DNA of 35,555 nucleotides from Planctomycetia bacterium (GTDB taxonomy: Bacteria > Planctomycetota > Planctomycetia > Gemmatales > Gemmataceae). Below the pieces are notes generated by a model that searched no databases, was not told the DNA's origin, and saw nothing but the letters and a program-made list of their open reading frames with translations. The stretch covers positions 1 through 35,555 of the forward strand of contig SYHD01000075.1 of NCBI GenBank assembly GCA_005799265.1. Direction: 5' to 3'. Position numbers and translations under genes: made by a program. This document shows, piece after piece, positions 1 to 7,447 of the stretch. The first letter of the stretch is position 1, and each line of letters opens with the position of its first letter.

Positions 1-1091
1 GCGCGATGGTCGGGGCGCCGTTCGCGAACTTGCTCATGGGGATCTTCAAGAGCGATACGTCCGTCGGCGTCTGGCAGACATTCCTCGTTCTCGGCGTGAT
101 CTACATCATCGCCATGACACTCGGTGCTCTCGGCTATCGGGTGCCGCCGACGGGATGGTCGCCGAATGCAGCAAACCGTAGTCAGCAAGCGGCGGGCAGC
201 GAACCGCAACAATCCATAAGCGTTGAGTTTGGCCGGTACGTGCCGGTGACACGGGTCCATCGCACGCCGCAGTTCTGGCTGGCCTGGGGAGTGCTGTGCT
301 TGAATGTGTCCGCGGGAATCGGTGTGCTCGGCATGGCGTCGCCGATGATCCAGGAAATGTTCGGCGGCCGGCTCATCGGCATCGAGACACCGCTCGACGG
401 CCTCACGCCAACGCAGAAGGAGCGCGTCGCAGCGATCGGCGCCGCCTTTGCCGCCCTCTTGTCGCTATTCAATATTCTCGGCCGGATCGCCTGGGCGTCG
501 TTCTCCGACTACGCCGGGCGTAATGCCACCTACGCGATTTTCTTTCTGTTCGGCGCATGCCTTTACGCATTGATCCCGTGGACCGGCCAGACGAAGAACG
601 TCGTCCTGTTTGTCACGGTCTGCTGCGTGATCTTGACGATGTACGGCGGCGGCTTCGCTGCTATTCCCGCATACCTGGCGGACCTGTTCGGCCCACGACA
701 CATCTCGGCGATTCACGGCCAACTATTGACGGCTTGGTCGGTCGCCGGCATTCTCGGTCCGGTTGCCGTCAATTACATGCGCGACTGGCAGCGCGCGCGC
801 GGCCTGCCGGCTTCCGAAGCGTATGATGCGACCATGTATTTGCTGGCCGGGGCCTTGCTCGTCGGCCTCGCCTGTAACTTGCTGATCCGACCCGTCGACT
901 CCAGCCATTTCGAGAAAATCGAGGAGCCGGACGCGCAACGAACTGTCGTCACGGCGACTTCGGTCGTTCCGGTGACGCTGGCCGGGAACGGTCAGAATTG
1001 GCTCGTGATCTTGGCCTGGACGGCCGTGGGCGTCCCCATGCTATGGGGGATGTGGAACACGCTGAACACGGCCAGGGCATTTTTCGACTGA
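1..1091 (+). CDS. MFS transporter, OFA (oxalate/formate antiporter-like) family, C-terminal part
   Basis: This is the C-terminal part of a 12-helix major facilitator protein whose N-terminus lies before the window. The frame is open back to base 3, so the ATG at 6 is probably internal. Hydrophobic helices are visible near the start and then from about residue 90 onward. The stretch RTPQFWLAWGVLCLNVSAGIG, after a hydrophilic central loop, resembles the start of the second half of OFA-family carriers. These exchange small carboxylates such as oxalate and formate across the inner membrane. Glycine-rich helices follow, with FSDYAGR as the usual inter-helix loop motif. The substrate cannot be read from this part. 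The last helix ends near the C-terminus. No partner gene follows; the next gene has its own upstream region. Confidence 0.8.
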   Translation, partial: AMVGAPFANLLMGIFKSDTSVGVWQTFLVLGVIYIIAMTLGALGYRVPPTGWSPNAANRSQQAAGSEPQQSISVEFGRYVPVTRVHRTPQFWLAWGVLCLNVSAGIGVLGMASPMIQEMFGGRLIGIETPLDGLTPTQKERVAAIGAAFAALLSLFNILGRIAWASFSDYAGRNATYAIFFLFGACLYALIPWTGQTKNVVLFVTVCCVILTMYGGGFAAIPAYLADLFGPRHISAIHGQLLTAWSVAGILGPVAVNYMRDWQRARGLPASEAYDATMYLLAGALLVGLACNLLIRPVDSSHFEKIEEPDAQRTVVTATSVVPVTLAGNGQNWLVILAWTAVGVPMLWGMWNTLNTARAFFD

Positions 1092-1115
1092 CGATTCGCG
1101 TTAGATGTCGGGGAC

Positions 1116-1163
1116 AGAAAAATCGATGGTGCCCGAATCGATCATCTCAGGGTCGATTTTTCT
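1116..1163. repeat. Inverted repeat downstream of the MFS gene
   Basis: Perfect 11-bp arms AGAAAAATCGA (1116-1126) and TCGATTTTTCT (1153-1163) flank a 26-base loop, 24 bases after the MFS stop codon. Partial pairing continues outside the arms (GGACA at 1112 and TGTCC at 1173). The T-rich right arm could support transcription termination, but the loop is long for an intrinsic terminator. It may instead be a decayed REP-like element. Confidence 0.4.
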
Positions 1164-1190
1164 TGCGATTCGTGTCCGCTCGGTTAGAAT
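1163..1190 (+). promoter_or_regulatory. Possible sigma70-type promoter for the dihaem protein gene
   Basis: TTGCGA (1163-1168) and TAGAAT (1185-1190) are separated by 16 bases. A start near 1197 would give a leader of about 64 bases before the ATG at 1261. The -35 box matches the consensus at four of six positions and overlaps the preceding inverted repeat by one base. This is pattern matching only. Confidence 0.35.
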
Positions 1191-1260
1191 CAATCTTCAT
1201 ACCTACCGAACGAGATTCTAATTCGTTCCATCTGTGTGATCGTCACAAAGAGGACTCTCC

Positions 1261-4200
1261 ATGCAACGCCTTCGCTGGATCGCTTTCGCGTTCGTCGTCG
1301 CTTCACTTGCCTGGCTGCCGGCCCTGGGACAGCAGAAAAAAGAAGAGTTGTTCCTTGACCCCATCGACGTCAAGGCCCCGCACATCTCGACCGACAAATC
1401 GGTCAAGTACGATTACGACATCGTCTATGTTCGTACGCCGCGCAAGGGGGACAAAGCGAGCAGTCGCTGGACCGAGATAGCGCATCCGACGATCATGGAC
1501 GCACAGGGCGATCTGATGCTCCTGCATCCTGACGGCAAGGAAGAGGTCCTCGTCGAAGGCGGCGCCGACGGCTCCGTGACCGATCCCTACGTCTCCTTCG
1601 ATGGGCAGTGGGTCTTCTACTCGCACCTCAAGGGGCTGAAAGGAACCAGCCAACACGGGCAGCCGCCGTTTCAAGGCGCCGACATCTTCAAGATCAACGT
1701 CAAGACGAAGAAGATCGTTCAGCTCACGCATCAAGAATGGACGCCGAACACCGGAGCCGCGAAATGGGCGACCACGATGCGCAAGGGGGAGAAGGACACG
1801 ACCTGGTTGAATTATGGTGCGCTCAACATGGGCCCCTGCCCTCTTCCCGGCGGCAAGGTGATCTTTACCTCGAACCGCAACGCCTTCAAGCCGCCGCGGC
1901 ATCCGTCGCCGTGCCTGCAACTTTTCACCATGGACGACGACGGCAAGAACGTCGAGATGATCGGCCATCTCAACATCGGCATGGCGCTGCACCCCGTCAT
2001 CCTCAAAGACGGCCGGGTGATCTTCAGCTCGCTCGAATCGCAGGGGTTGAGGTCGGGCATTCTCTGGGGCCTCTGGCAGATCAATCCCGACGGCACGAAC
2101 TGGGGCCCGGTCCTCAGCGCGCTCTTGCCGGGCGAAGGGGCGCCGAACGCGTTCCACTTCCAGTCGCAGATTTCCGACGAATCGATCATCGCCGAGGAGT
2201 ATTACAATCAGAACAACAGCGGCTTCGGCGGCTATTACAAGATTCCGCCGCAAGTGCCTGAGAAGTACACCAGTTTCGGCCCCGGCTGGACTGGCGACCC
2301 ACGCAATCCGCCCCTGCGCAACGGGCGATTCGCCAACGGTCGCGGCAAGTACTCGCGGCTGCCGTTCAGCCCGTACGGCATCGAATCGTTCACCCGTTTC
2401 GCGAACTTCGGCGAAGGCCCGGCCGACCCGGCCGTCCGCACCGACAAGGATTCGCCGGCCGTAGGTAAAGTTACCCATCCGTCCGGGGCGCCCGACAATC
2501 ACCTGTTGACCTGCTACACGCCCGGCCCCGCCAACCATCAGTATGCCCATTACCCGATGCCCGACGGCGGCCTCTATCTCATCAAGGACGGCAAGGCCAT
2601 CGACGAACCCGCGCAGATGCGGCTCATCAAGAACGATCCCAATTACAACGAGCAATGGCCGCGCGCCGTCGTCCCGTACAAGCGCATCTTCGGCGTCGAT
2701 CAACCAAGGCAGCTAACGCCGCTCGCCAACGACGGCAAGCTGTCCAAGCACTTGCCGGAAGGGACGCCGTACGGACTCGTCGGCACGTCGAGCTTCTACA
2801 AGCGTGAAAGCTACCCCGGCGGCGCGGTCCCGCCTGGCAGCGTCACCGCGAGTTACGCCGGCAAGAAGGTCGGCGGCTACGAGGGACTCGATCCGTTCAA
2901 CACCTCGGAGAACGGCGCATCGATGAACTGGGTCAACCAGGGATCCGACGCGGGCCGCTACTCGAACGACGACATTCACGCCGTCCGCATCCTCGTCATG
3001 GAGCCGACGACCGATCGTCAACAGGGTTACAAATCGGGCCGGCGCTTCTTTAGCCACGCCCAGGAACGCCTGCGCGTGCTCGGCGAGATTCCGCTGCGTC
3101 ATTTCGTCCAAAGCCCAGGGACGGCTGTCCCTGGGCTATCGCAACCGCTCGATCCCGACAACAATCCCGACACGAGTTTCCTCGCCAAGATCCCCGCCGA
3201 CGTCGCGTTCACGTTCCAGACACTCGATAAGCACGGCATGGTTCTCAATATGGCCCAGACGTGGCATCAGGTGCGTTCCGGCGAAATCCGCAACGACTGC
3301 GGCGGCTGCCACGCCCACAGCCAGCAGCCGACGCGGTTCGAAAAAACCGCAGCCGCCAAGCTCGACTATCAGGTGTTCGATCTGACCACGAAGACGCCCC
3401 TCTTGACGACGAAGGCGAAGGACGAATCCAAGCGTCAGTGGGACGCCAAAAACGAGACTGGCCTGCGTTACGAGACGAGCGTCAAGAACGTCGAATACCA
3501 TCGCGACATCAAGCCGCTGCTCGACCGTAGTTGCGTCGCGTGCCACACGACGAACGGCGGGCGTGAGCCCGCTGGTAAGCTCGTCCTCGACGACGACAAG
3601 ATCATGCAAGTCCCGAATCGCCCGAGCGTTCCCGGCACCTACTATCGCCTCGCCATGGATAGCCCGGCCAAGTTCGGCTACAAGCCGGTCATCCCCGCCC
3701 AGCAATGGCGGCAAACGAATGCATCGCGCTACATCCGCGAGTTCCAGTCACGCCGCAGCCTGCTAACGTGGAAGCTCTACGGCCAACGCCTCGACGGCTG
3801 GTCGAACGACGACTTCCCAACGGAAACGATCCCCGGCGACCCCAACACGCTGATGCAAAAGGGCAATGCTATCGCCAACACGCCGCAGAATCGCAACTTG
3901 GCTGACCTCGATTACATCGGCCCGATGTGCCCGCCGCCGGGAGGCAAGGTCCCAGCGTTGACGGATGAAGAGAAGCTCACCTTCGTCCGCTGGATCGATC
4001 TCGGCTGCCCGATCGATCTCGACTACGATCCTGCTGCGCCGCAAGCGAGGGGCCACGGCTGGATGCTCGACGACAACCGCCCGACGCTGACTTTGACCGA
4101 ACCGCGGCCAAACGCAAATGCGCCGCTGACGCGCATCCTCGTCGGCATGCACGATTACTACACCGGCCTCGACGCGGCGGCGTTCACCGTTACAGCCGAC

Positions 4201-4389
4201 TTCGCGATTGACGGCGTCAAACCCGGCGATAACCTGGCGTCCAAGTTCAAGCCCGCGAGCCAGGGCGTCATGGAGTACCGCTTCGCGCAGCCGCTGACGA
4301 TGCTCACAGTCGGCACGCTCACGGTGTCGGTGCGCGATCGCGAGGGCAACGTGACGCGCATCACACGCTCGATCTCAGTCAAGAAGTGA
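1261..4389 (+). CDS. Secreted beta-propeller / dihaem cytochrome c protein, hydrazine synthase alpha (HzsA)-like
   Basis: This is a 1042-residue exported protein. A signal peptide covers residues 1-23 (hydrophobic core, then ALGQ), and AGAGGA at 1249-1254 supports the start. Residues about 80-330 carry TolB/PD40-type propeller blades, with repeats such as SFDGQWVFYS, GGKVIFTSNR and DGRVIFSS. Two covalent haem motifs follow: CGGCH (C680, C683, H684) and CVACH (C758, C761, H762). The C-terminus looks like an Ig-type beta domain. Propeller plus c-haems in this order is the architecture of the HzsA-related family widespread in planctomycetes. In anammox bacteria HzsA is the catalytic subunit of hydrazine synthase, but most relatives lie in non-anammox genomes with unknown function. 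No HzsB/C partners are visible, so anammox chemistry is not implied; a periplasmic redox role is inferred. An in-frame palindrome interrupts residues 618-626. Confidence 0.75.
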   Translation: MQRLRWIAFAFVVASLAWLPALGQQKKEELFLDPIDVKAPHISTDKSVKYDYDIVYVRTPRKGDKASSRWTEIAHPTIMDAQGDLMLLHPDGKEEVLVEGGADGSVTDPYVSFDGQWVFYSHLKGLKGTSQHGQPPFQGADIFKINVKTKKIVQLTHQEWTPNTGAAKWATTMRKGEKDTTWLNYGALNMGPCPLPGGKVIFTSNRNAFKPPRHPSPCLQLFTMDDDGKNVEMIGHLNIGMALHPVILKDGRVIFSSLESQGLRSGILWGLWQINPDGTNWGPVLSALLPGEGAPNAFHFQSQISDESIIAEEYYNQNNSGFGGYYKIPPQVPEKYTSFGPGWTGDPRNPPLRNGRFANGRGKYSRLPFSPYGIESFTRFANFGEGPADPAVRTDKDSPAVGKVTHPSGAPDNHLLTCYTPGPANHQYAHYPMPDGGLYLIKDGKAIDEPAQMRLIKNDPNYNEQWPRAVVPYKRIFGVDQPRQLTPLANDGKLSKHLPEGTPYGLVGTSSFYKRESYPGGAVPPGSVTASYAGKKVGGYEGLDPFNTSENGASMNWVNQGSDAGRYSNDDIHAVRILVMEPTTDRQQGYKSGRRFFSHAQERLRVLGEIPLRHFVQSPGTAVPGLSQPLDPDNNPDTSFLAKIPADVAFTFQTLDKHGMVLNMAQTWHQVRSGEIRNDCGGCHAHSQQPTRFEKTAAAKLDYQVFDLTTKTPLLTTKAKDESKRQWDAKNETGLRYETSVKNVEYHRDIKPLLDRSCVACHTTNGGREPAGKLVLDDDKIMQVPNRPSVPGTYYRLAMDSPAKFGYKPVIPAQQWRQTNASRYIREFQSRRSLLTWKLYGQRLDGWSNDDFPTETIPGDPNTLMQKGNAIANTPQNRNLADLDYIGPMCPPPGGKVPALTDEEKLTFVRWIDLGCPIDLDYDPAAPQARGHGWMLDDNRPTLTLTEPRPNANAPLTRILVGMHDYYTGLDAAAFTVTADFAIDGVKPGDNLASKFKPASQGVMEYRFAQPLTMLTVGTLTVSVRDREGNVTRITRSISVKK
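3112..3137 (+). repeat. Perfect palindrome in frame within the HzsA-like gene
   Basis: The arms AGCCCAGGGAC (3112-3122) and GTCCCTGGGCT (3127-3137) pair perfectly around a GGCT loop. The element starts exactly on a codon boundary and encodes SPGTAVPGL (residues 618-626), between the propeller region and the haem region. A shorter stem, GCGGGC/GCCCGC (3557-3562 and 3567-3572), lies just after the second haem motif and may be a related but weaker case. Confidence 0.7.
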
Positions 4390-4398
4390 GCCATCGTT

Positions 4399-4431
4399 CG
4401 TTTAGCGTTCGCGCCGCGCGAACGCTAAACG
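4399..4431. repeat. CGTTTAGCG-type inverted repeat, copy 1
   Basis: Perfect 15-bp arms (4399-4413 and 4417-4431) surround a CCG loop. The outer ends read CGTTTAGCG and CGCTAAACG, shared with the elements at 10736 and 31145. It lies 10 bases past the stop of the HzsA-like gene and 30 bases before the xdhC start. There is no T-run after it, so it is not a classical intrinsic terminator. Confidence 0.8.
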
Positions 4432-4460
4432 GAATCCGGCGAAACGTATATCATGACAGC

Positions 4461-5543
4461 ATGCGTGAATTGCTTGCCGAACTGAATCGCACCATCGCCG
4501 GCGGCCGGCCGTGCGTCTATTGCTCCGTCGTCGAGACGCGCGGCTCCACGCCGCAGAAGGCCGGCGCCGCCATGCTCGTTTTCCCCGACGGACGCCAGGT
4601 CGGCACCCTCGGCGGCGGCTGCGTCGAGGCCGAGGTCAAACGGCAAGCGCTCGGCACCCTCTCCAGCGACGGCGCGACAAAGACGGATGTGCTGACGTTC
4701 TGCCTCGACGACAACTACGGCTGGGACGACGGCCTGATCTGCGGCGGCCGCATGAGCATTTTAGCCGACCCGATCAACGCCGCGTCCCTACGGTTGCGTG
4801 CCTACTATCAGCACTTCCATCACCTCGTCGAAACCGGCGCCGGCTGCACCGAAGCCGTCGTCATTGCGCCCGAATCCGCGCCGATCGGCAGCCGCTATCT
4901 CTTCGATGTCGCGGGCACGTTGATCGACCAGCTCGGCGATGCGCCGCTCCCCGAGGTCGTGCGTCAAGGGCTGATCCCGCTAACGAAACGGCCCAAGCCC
5001 TGGCATCAGAATGGCGTCGCCTATTTGCCGGTGTTGCCGCGCGTCACGCTTCTGATCGTCGGCGGCGGACACGTCGGCCAGGCGGTGGCGAAGCTCGGCA
5101 GCGACGTCGATTTCGACATCTGGGTCCTCGACGACCGCGCCGCCTACGCCAATGCCACGCGCTTCCCGTCCGCATCCCGCCATCTCGTCGGCGACATCGG
5201 CCAATCGCTGAGCGGCCTCGCGACCGAAATCACGTCGGCAGTCTACGCTCTCATCATCACGCGCGGCCACGCCCACGACGAAGAAGCCCTCTTCCACCTG
5301 GCGACCACCAATGCGGGCTACGTCGGCATGATCGGCAGCAAACGCAAAATCAAGCTCATCTACGAAGACCTGCGCGCGCGCGGCATCCCGCCTGCCGCCC
5401 TGGAAAAGGTGCACGCCCCGCTCGGCTTCCACATCGGCTCGCAGACCGTCCCCGAAATCGCCGTCAGCATCGTCGCCGAACTCATTGCCTGCCGCAACCT
5501 CGGCGCGACGATCCCGGCGGCCCGGCTCCACGTGAAACTCTGA
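4461..5543 (+). CDS. xdhC: XdhC/CoxI-family molybdoenzyme maturation protein
   Basis: This is a 360-residue protein with the two-part XdhC layout. The N-terminal XdhC/CoxI domain has ETRGSTPQKAG near residue 25 and GGGCVEAEV near residue 51. The C-terminal NAD-binding Rossmann domain has IVGGGHVGQA near residue 200 and GMIGSKRK near residue 289. XdhC proteins bind molybdenum cofactor, promote its sulfuration and deliver it to xanthine dehydrogenase-type enzymes in the cytoplasm. The ATG at 4461 is chosen because the family starts close to MRELLAEL; the open frame before it runs through the inverted repeat at 4399-4431 and has no family similarity. No strong ribosome-binding site is seen. No molybdoenzyme gene lies in the window, so its client must be elsewhere. 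Confidence 0.9.
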   Translation: MRELLAELNRTIAGGRPCVYCSVVETRGSTPQKAGAAMLVFPDGRQVGTLGGGCVEAEVKRQALGTLSSDGATKTDVLTFCLDDNYGWDDGLICGGRMSILADPINAASLRLRAYYQHFHHLVETGAGCTEAVVIAPESAPIGSRYLFDVAGTLIDQLGDAPLPEVVRQGLIPLTKRPKPWHQNGVAYLPVLPRVTLLIVGGGHVGQAVAKLGSDVDFDIWVLDDRAAYANATRFPSASRHLVGDIGQSLSGLATEITSAVYALIITRGHAHDEEALFHLATTNAGYVGMIGSKRKIKLIYEDLRARGIPPAALEKVHAPLGFHIGSQTVPEIAVSIVAELIACRNLGATIPAARLHVKL

Positions 5544-5644
5544 TGCGGCGGCGCTGAGCTTGCAAACGGCTACCGCCTCTCCCGCGCATCTGTACAATTT
5601 CTCTCGGCGAACAATTATCGACTCATTCAAAGGAAGCTCTCGTC

Positions 5645-6709
5645 ATGCGCAAGATCCAGATCGGCAACTCCGCGGAAAACGTCGTCGAACGGGCCGACTA
5701 TCCGCCTGAACGCATCAAGGCGATCCTGGGCGGCGAAACCGTCGCCGTCCTCGGCTATGGCGTCCAGGGCCGCGGGCAATCGCTCAACATGAAAGACAAC
5801 GGCGTCAACGTCGTCATCGGCCTGCGCGATCAGAAAGGCAAAGGCTGGGACCTCGCGCAGCAGGACGGCTGGGTCCCCGGCAAGACGCTCCTCTCGCTCG
5901 AAGAAGCGACCACGCGCGGCTCTATTATCCAGTACCTCCTCTCCGACGCCGGTCAAAAAGATCAATGGCCCAAGCTCAAGCCGCTGCTCACCGCCGGCAA
6001 GGCGCTGTACTTTTCGCACGGCTTTAGCATCGTCTACAAGGAGCAGACCGGCGTCATTCCCCCCAAGGACATCGACGTGGTCCTGGTCGCGCCCAAAGGA
6101 TCCGGAACTACGGTTCGCCGACTGTTCCTCGAAGGCAAGGGCATCAACGCCAGCTACGCCATCCATCAGGACGCGACCGGCAAAGCCCTCGATCGCTGTC
6201 TCGCCACGGGCATCGCCATCGGCTCCGGTTATATGTTCGAGACGACCTTTCAAAAGGAAGTCTTCTCGGACCTCACCGGCGAACGCGGCGTCCTCATGGG
6301 CGCGATCTACGGCCTGTGGCTCGCCCAGTATGAAGTGCTGCGCGAGCACGGCCATTCGCCGTCGGAAGCGTTCAACGAGACTGTCGAGGAGGCGACGCAA
6401 TCGCTCTATCCTTTAATCGCGGAAAATGGCATGGACTGGATGTACGCCAACTGCTCGACAACGGCGCAGCGCGGCGCCCTCGACTGGTTCAAGAAATTCC
6501 GCGACGCGACCAAGCCGACCTTCGAGAAGCTGTACCAGAGCGTCGCCAGCGGCGAGGAGACGAAACGCGTGCTCGACGTGAATAGCAAGCCCGACTATCG
6601 CGAGCAGCTCGAAAAGGAGCTGCGCGAAGTCGCCGCCAGCGAGTTGTGGCAAGCGGGCACGGTGGTGCGCTCGCTACGGCCGGAACGGGCGGCGAAGTCG
6701 AAGGGGTGA
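5645..6709 (+). CDS. ilvC: Ketol-acid reductoisomerase
   Basis: This is a 354-residue enzyme of valine, leucine and isoleucine synthesis. It converts 2-acetolactate or 2-aceto-2-hydroxybutyrate to the dihydroxy acid using NADPH and Mg2+ in the cytoplasm. The nucleotide-binding loop GYGVQGRGQ is at residues 37-45. APKGSGTTVRRLF follows mid-protein, and the metal-site helices (GERGVLMG, NETVEEATQSLYPLI) lie in the C-terminal domain. AAAGGAA upstream supports the ATG at 5645. TACAAT near 5593 could be a -10 box, but no -35 box is clear. From memory, the wording of many segments (GWVPGK, LYFSHGFS, ILVAPKGSG-like, GHSPSEAFNETVEEATQSLY, SKPDYREQLEKEL) is closer to fungal mitochondrial Ilv5 than to common short bacterial IlvC. 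No other branched-chain amino-acid genes are adjacent. Confidence 0.95.
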   Translation: MRKIQIGNSAENVVERADYPPERIKAILGGETVAVLGYGVQGRGQSLNMKDNGVNVVIGLRDQKGKGWDLAQQDGWVPGKTLLSLEEATTRGSIIQYLLSDAGQKDQWPKLKPLLTAGKALYFSHGFSIVYKEQTGVIPPKDIDVVLVAPKGSGTTVRRLFLEGKGINASYAIHQDATGKALDRCLATGIAIGSGYMFETTFQKEVFSDLTGERGVLMGAIYGLWLAQYEVLREHGHSPSEAFNETVEEATQSLYPLIAENGMDWMYANCSTTAQRGALDWFKKFRDATKPTFEKLYQSVASGEETKRVLDVNSKPDYREQLEKELREVAASELWQAGTVVRSLRPERAAKSKG

Positions 6710-6746
6710 ACGATTGCAGAGTGCAGATTTAGAATGCAGGTGAAGA

Positions 6747-7001
6747 ATGCCCCAAGTCTTGATGACGGATGAGGCGTTCGACCAATTCGACGCGCTGCCG
6801 AAGAAAATCAAGGAGCGTGTTCGGAAACTGACCAAACGCCTGGAATCTTGGCCAGTCGTTAGCGGCGTCAAAGCCCTCTCGGGTAAACTGGCCGGCTGGT
6901 ATCGGATTCGGACCGGCGATTATCGGGTACGCTTTCGCGTCGATGGCGAGATGATCACAATCGACAAGATCGGCCATCGAAAGGACATTTATGAGGACTA
7001 A
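6747..7001 (+). CDS. RelE/ParE-family toxin of a type II toxin-antitoxin pair
   Basis: This is an 84-residue basic protein with the RelE/ParE fold pattern. Two N-terminal helices (EAFDQFDALPKKIKERVRKL) are followed by beta strands containing GWYRIRTGDYRVRFRV and a short tail, IGHRKDIYE. The GxYRIRxGDYRvrf segment is characteristic of RelE-type mRNA interferases and ParE-type toxins; the sequence alone does not separate ribosome-dependent cleavage from gyrase poisoning. AGGTG about 8 bases upstream supports the start. It overlaps the antitoxin gene by 11 bases, toxin first, as in HigBA-type operons. The short leader (6715-6742) contains TGCAGA-type repeated words like those in simple repeats of other planctomycete and cyanobacterial genomes. 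Confidence 0.85.
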   Translation: MPQVLMTDEAFDQFDALPKKIKERVRKLTKRLESWPVVSGVKALSGKLAGWYRIRTGDYRVRFRVDGEMITIDKIGHRKDIYED

Positions 7002-7350
7002 ATCTCCGCAGCCGCAGTACCTCACAATCGCCGGCAAGCGCGTAGTTGTTTTGGAAATGGACGATTACGAACAATTGGCCCAAAAAGCCGACGTGTGGGA
7101 ACCGCCCATGCCCGAGCGCGACGCCGACGGCAAATATCCAGCATTGAAAGCGATGGCCGTCTCGTTGGCGCGTGATATCCTTCGCTCGCGCCGACGCCTG
7201 GGCATGTCGCAAAATGAACTCGCCCGGCGCGCTCGGATTTCTCGACAGACCCTCGGCCGCATTGAGCGGGCAACTAGTAAGCCCAATACGAAGGTCATCG
7301 ACAGAATCGATCAGGCGCTGAAGCAAGCCGAAGCCGCAAGCAAAGGATGA
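6991..7350 (+). CDS. Antitoxin with C-terminal XRE-type helix-turn-helix
   Basis: This is a 119-residue protein that starts inside the toxin gene (11-base overlap), implying translational coupling. Residues about 65-110 form an XRE/Cro helix-turn-helix, RRRLGMSQNELARRARIS followed by RQTLGRIE, which would bind the operon's own promoter. The N-terminal 30 residues (YLTIAGKRVVVLEMDDYEQL) look like the beta-strand/helix start of Phd/YefM-type antitoxins. The protein may therefore combine a Phd-like N-terminus with an XRE DNA-binding C-terminus. Neutralisation of the 6747-7001 toxin and autorepression are inferred from the family and the operon. The antitoxin's own start has no strong ribosome-binding site, consistent with coupling. 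Confidence 0.85.
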   Translation: MRTKSPQPQYLTIAGKRVVVLEMDDYEQLAQKADVWEPPMPERDADGKYPALKAMAVSLARDILRSRRRLGMSQNELARRARISRQTLGRIERATSKPNTKVIDRIDQALKQAEAASKG

Positions 7351-7447
7351 TTGCAAACGGCAAATCACTCGCGGTAGAATCAACTCCGTCAAACCCTGGG
7401 ATGATCGCCGCGATTCCCAGAGGCTCCTCGCGTGCGGAGTTCCCCCA

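Noticed and set aside
1303-2703. A 466-residue open frame on the minus strand
   Set aside because: It is the antisense shadow of the HzsA-like gene, caused by high GC at third positions; its translation is arginine/valine-rich with no domain.
3557-3572. GCGGGC/GCCCGC stem after the second haem motif as another inserted palindrome
   Set aside because: The arms are only 6 bp and the encoded GGREPAG fits normal haem-domain text, so it could be chance.
4461-5543. A molybdenum hydroxylase operon around xdhC
   Set aside because: No large molybdopterin, FAD or iron-sulfur subunit gene lies beside it within the window.
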